59,712 nt of DNA from an uncultured Erythrobacter sp. (GTDB taxonomy: Bacteria; Pseudomonadota; Alphaproteobacteria; Sphingomonadales; Sphingomonadaceae): the NCBI GenBank assembly GCA_937969505.1, contig CALBWA010000020.1, positions 1 to 59,712 of the forward strand, read 5' to 3'. Every line of letters begins with the position of its first letter. The stretch's first letter is position 1. Below, piece by piece: positions 59,358 through 59,712 of the stretch. Position numbers and translations under genes: made by a program. The notes beneath the pieces are model-generated. The model saw only the letters and a list, made by a program, of their open reading frames with translations. It ran no database searches and had not been told where the DNA came from.

Positions 59358-59595
59358 ATTGTTAGTTTTTGATGAAGGGACATGTGGGCGACGGCGCCAG
59401 GTCCGGGGGTTTTAAGGCTCCGGATACCTGTTAAATTTAAGCCGATTGCCACATCCTTATCACCTCCACAGGTGATTTGCGATGATGCATGTTCATTCGT
59501 ATCCATTACGTTTGACAGTGCAGGTATCGGCTCCTTGAAGCTCATGCTTTGCAGGTTAGCGATCTTCGGATCGTGCTTGCTTGGTATGTGACACA

Positions 59596-59712
59596 AACTT
59601 GAGAGTTTGATCCTGGCTCAGAACGAACGCTGGCGGCATGCCTAACACATGCAAGTCGAACGAACCCTTCGGGGTTAGTGGCGCACGGGTGCGTAACGCG
59701 TGGGAACCTGCC
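59596..59712 (+). rRNA. rrs: 16S rRNA, 5' part
   Basis: The sequence from about 59596 contains GAGAGTTTGATCCTGGCTCA and then the helix region with CATGCAAGTCGAACG, as in all 16S genes. The following loop with CCTTCGGGGTTAG and the GCGTAACGCGTGGGAACC segment fit Sphingomonadales. The gene runs off the right edge. Confidence 0.97.

Noticed and set aside
1..59712. CRISPR arrays and phage structural genes
   Set aside because: Looked for regular direct repeats with spacers and for capsid or tail proteins; none were seen.

Overview
This window is chromosomal DNA of an alphaproteobacterium, most likely a sphingomonad of the Erythrobacteraceae. The evidence is the 16S rRNA start at the right edge, the COQ9, CBP3 and EipA homologues, an Atm1-type ABC exporter, a TonB-dependent receptor with a sphingomonad-style plug, and an RpoH-like promoter of alphaproteobacterial form. 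All product calls rest on reading the sequence and translations; no database search was run.

The left 36 kb is accessory in character. It opens with an SdpR/SdpI-like repressor and membrane protein pair behind a striking triple operator (13-1037). Next is a long minus-strand operon (10849 down to 1212): a kinase-like protein, a Rieske oxygenase, an acyl-CoA synthetase, a run of six small membrane proteins (four of them paralogues starting MTLE), an Nramp-related transporter without the usual metal site, and a CurA-like reductase. Most of its inner genes overlap by 4 nt. A divergent winged-helix/TolB-like/TPR regulator (11023-12852) faces it. This operon is the best candidate for an undescribed system. 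At 13.3-16.7 kb lies an orphan MOBF mobilisation module with inverted repeats that may be an oriT.

From 16.9 to 28.1 kb there is a sulfide and oxidative-stress block. It holds a cytochrome bd oxidase with a DUF2474 small subunit, two 1-Cys peroxiredoxins, a DUF2202 ferritin-like lipoprotein, Dps, a SulP transporter, sulfide:quinone oxidoreductase, a DUF442 phosphatase-like sulfurtransferase, two YeeE/YedE proteins, a persulfide dioxygenase and a divergent ArsR regulator that has no cysteine. The parts fit sulfide oxidation, sulfide-tolerant respiration and iron/peroxide protection. From 28.2 to 34.4 kb a TetR regulator, methyltransferase and MFS transporter are transcribed away from a TonB-dependent receptor and a hydrolase, around nested palindromes.

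A P4-type integrase (34636-35790) sits beside tRNA-Ser(GCT) at 35951-36041. This looks like the boundary of a genomic island extending leftwards.

Right of the tRNA the genes look like ordinary chromosome: eipA, an aromatic aminotransferase, a J-domain protein, a Sco/YcgN/YgjP operon, ankyrin-COQ9, feoAB behind a Fur-box-like site, ssb, DUF177-CBP3, bamE, hslVU, an M16 peptidase, a second SulP transporter, an Atm1-like exporter, a retropepsin-like protein, and then a leader with promoter and boxA into the 16S rRNA gene.
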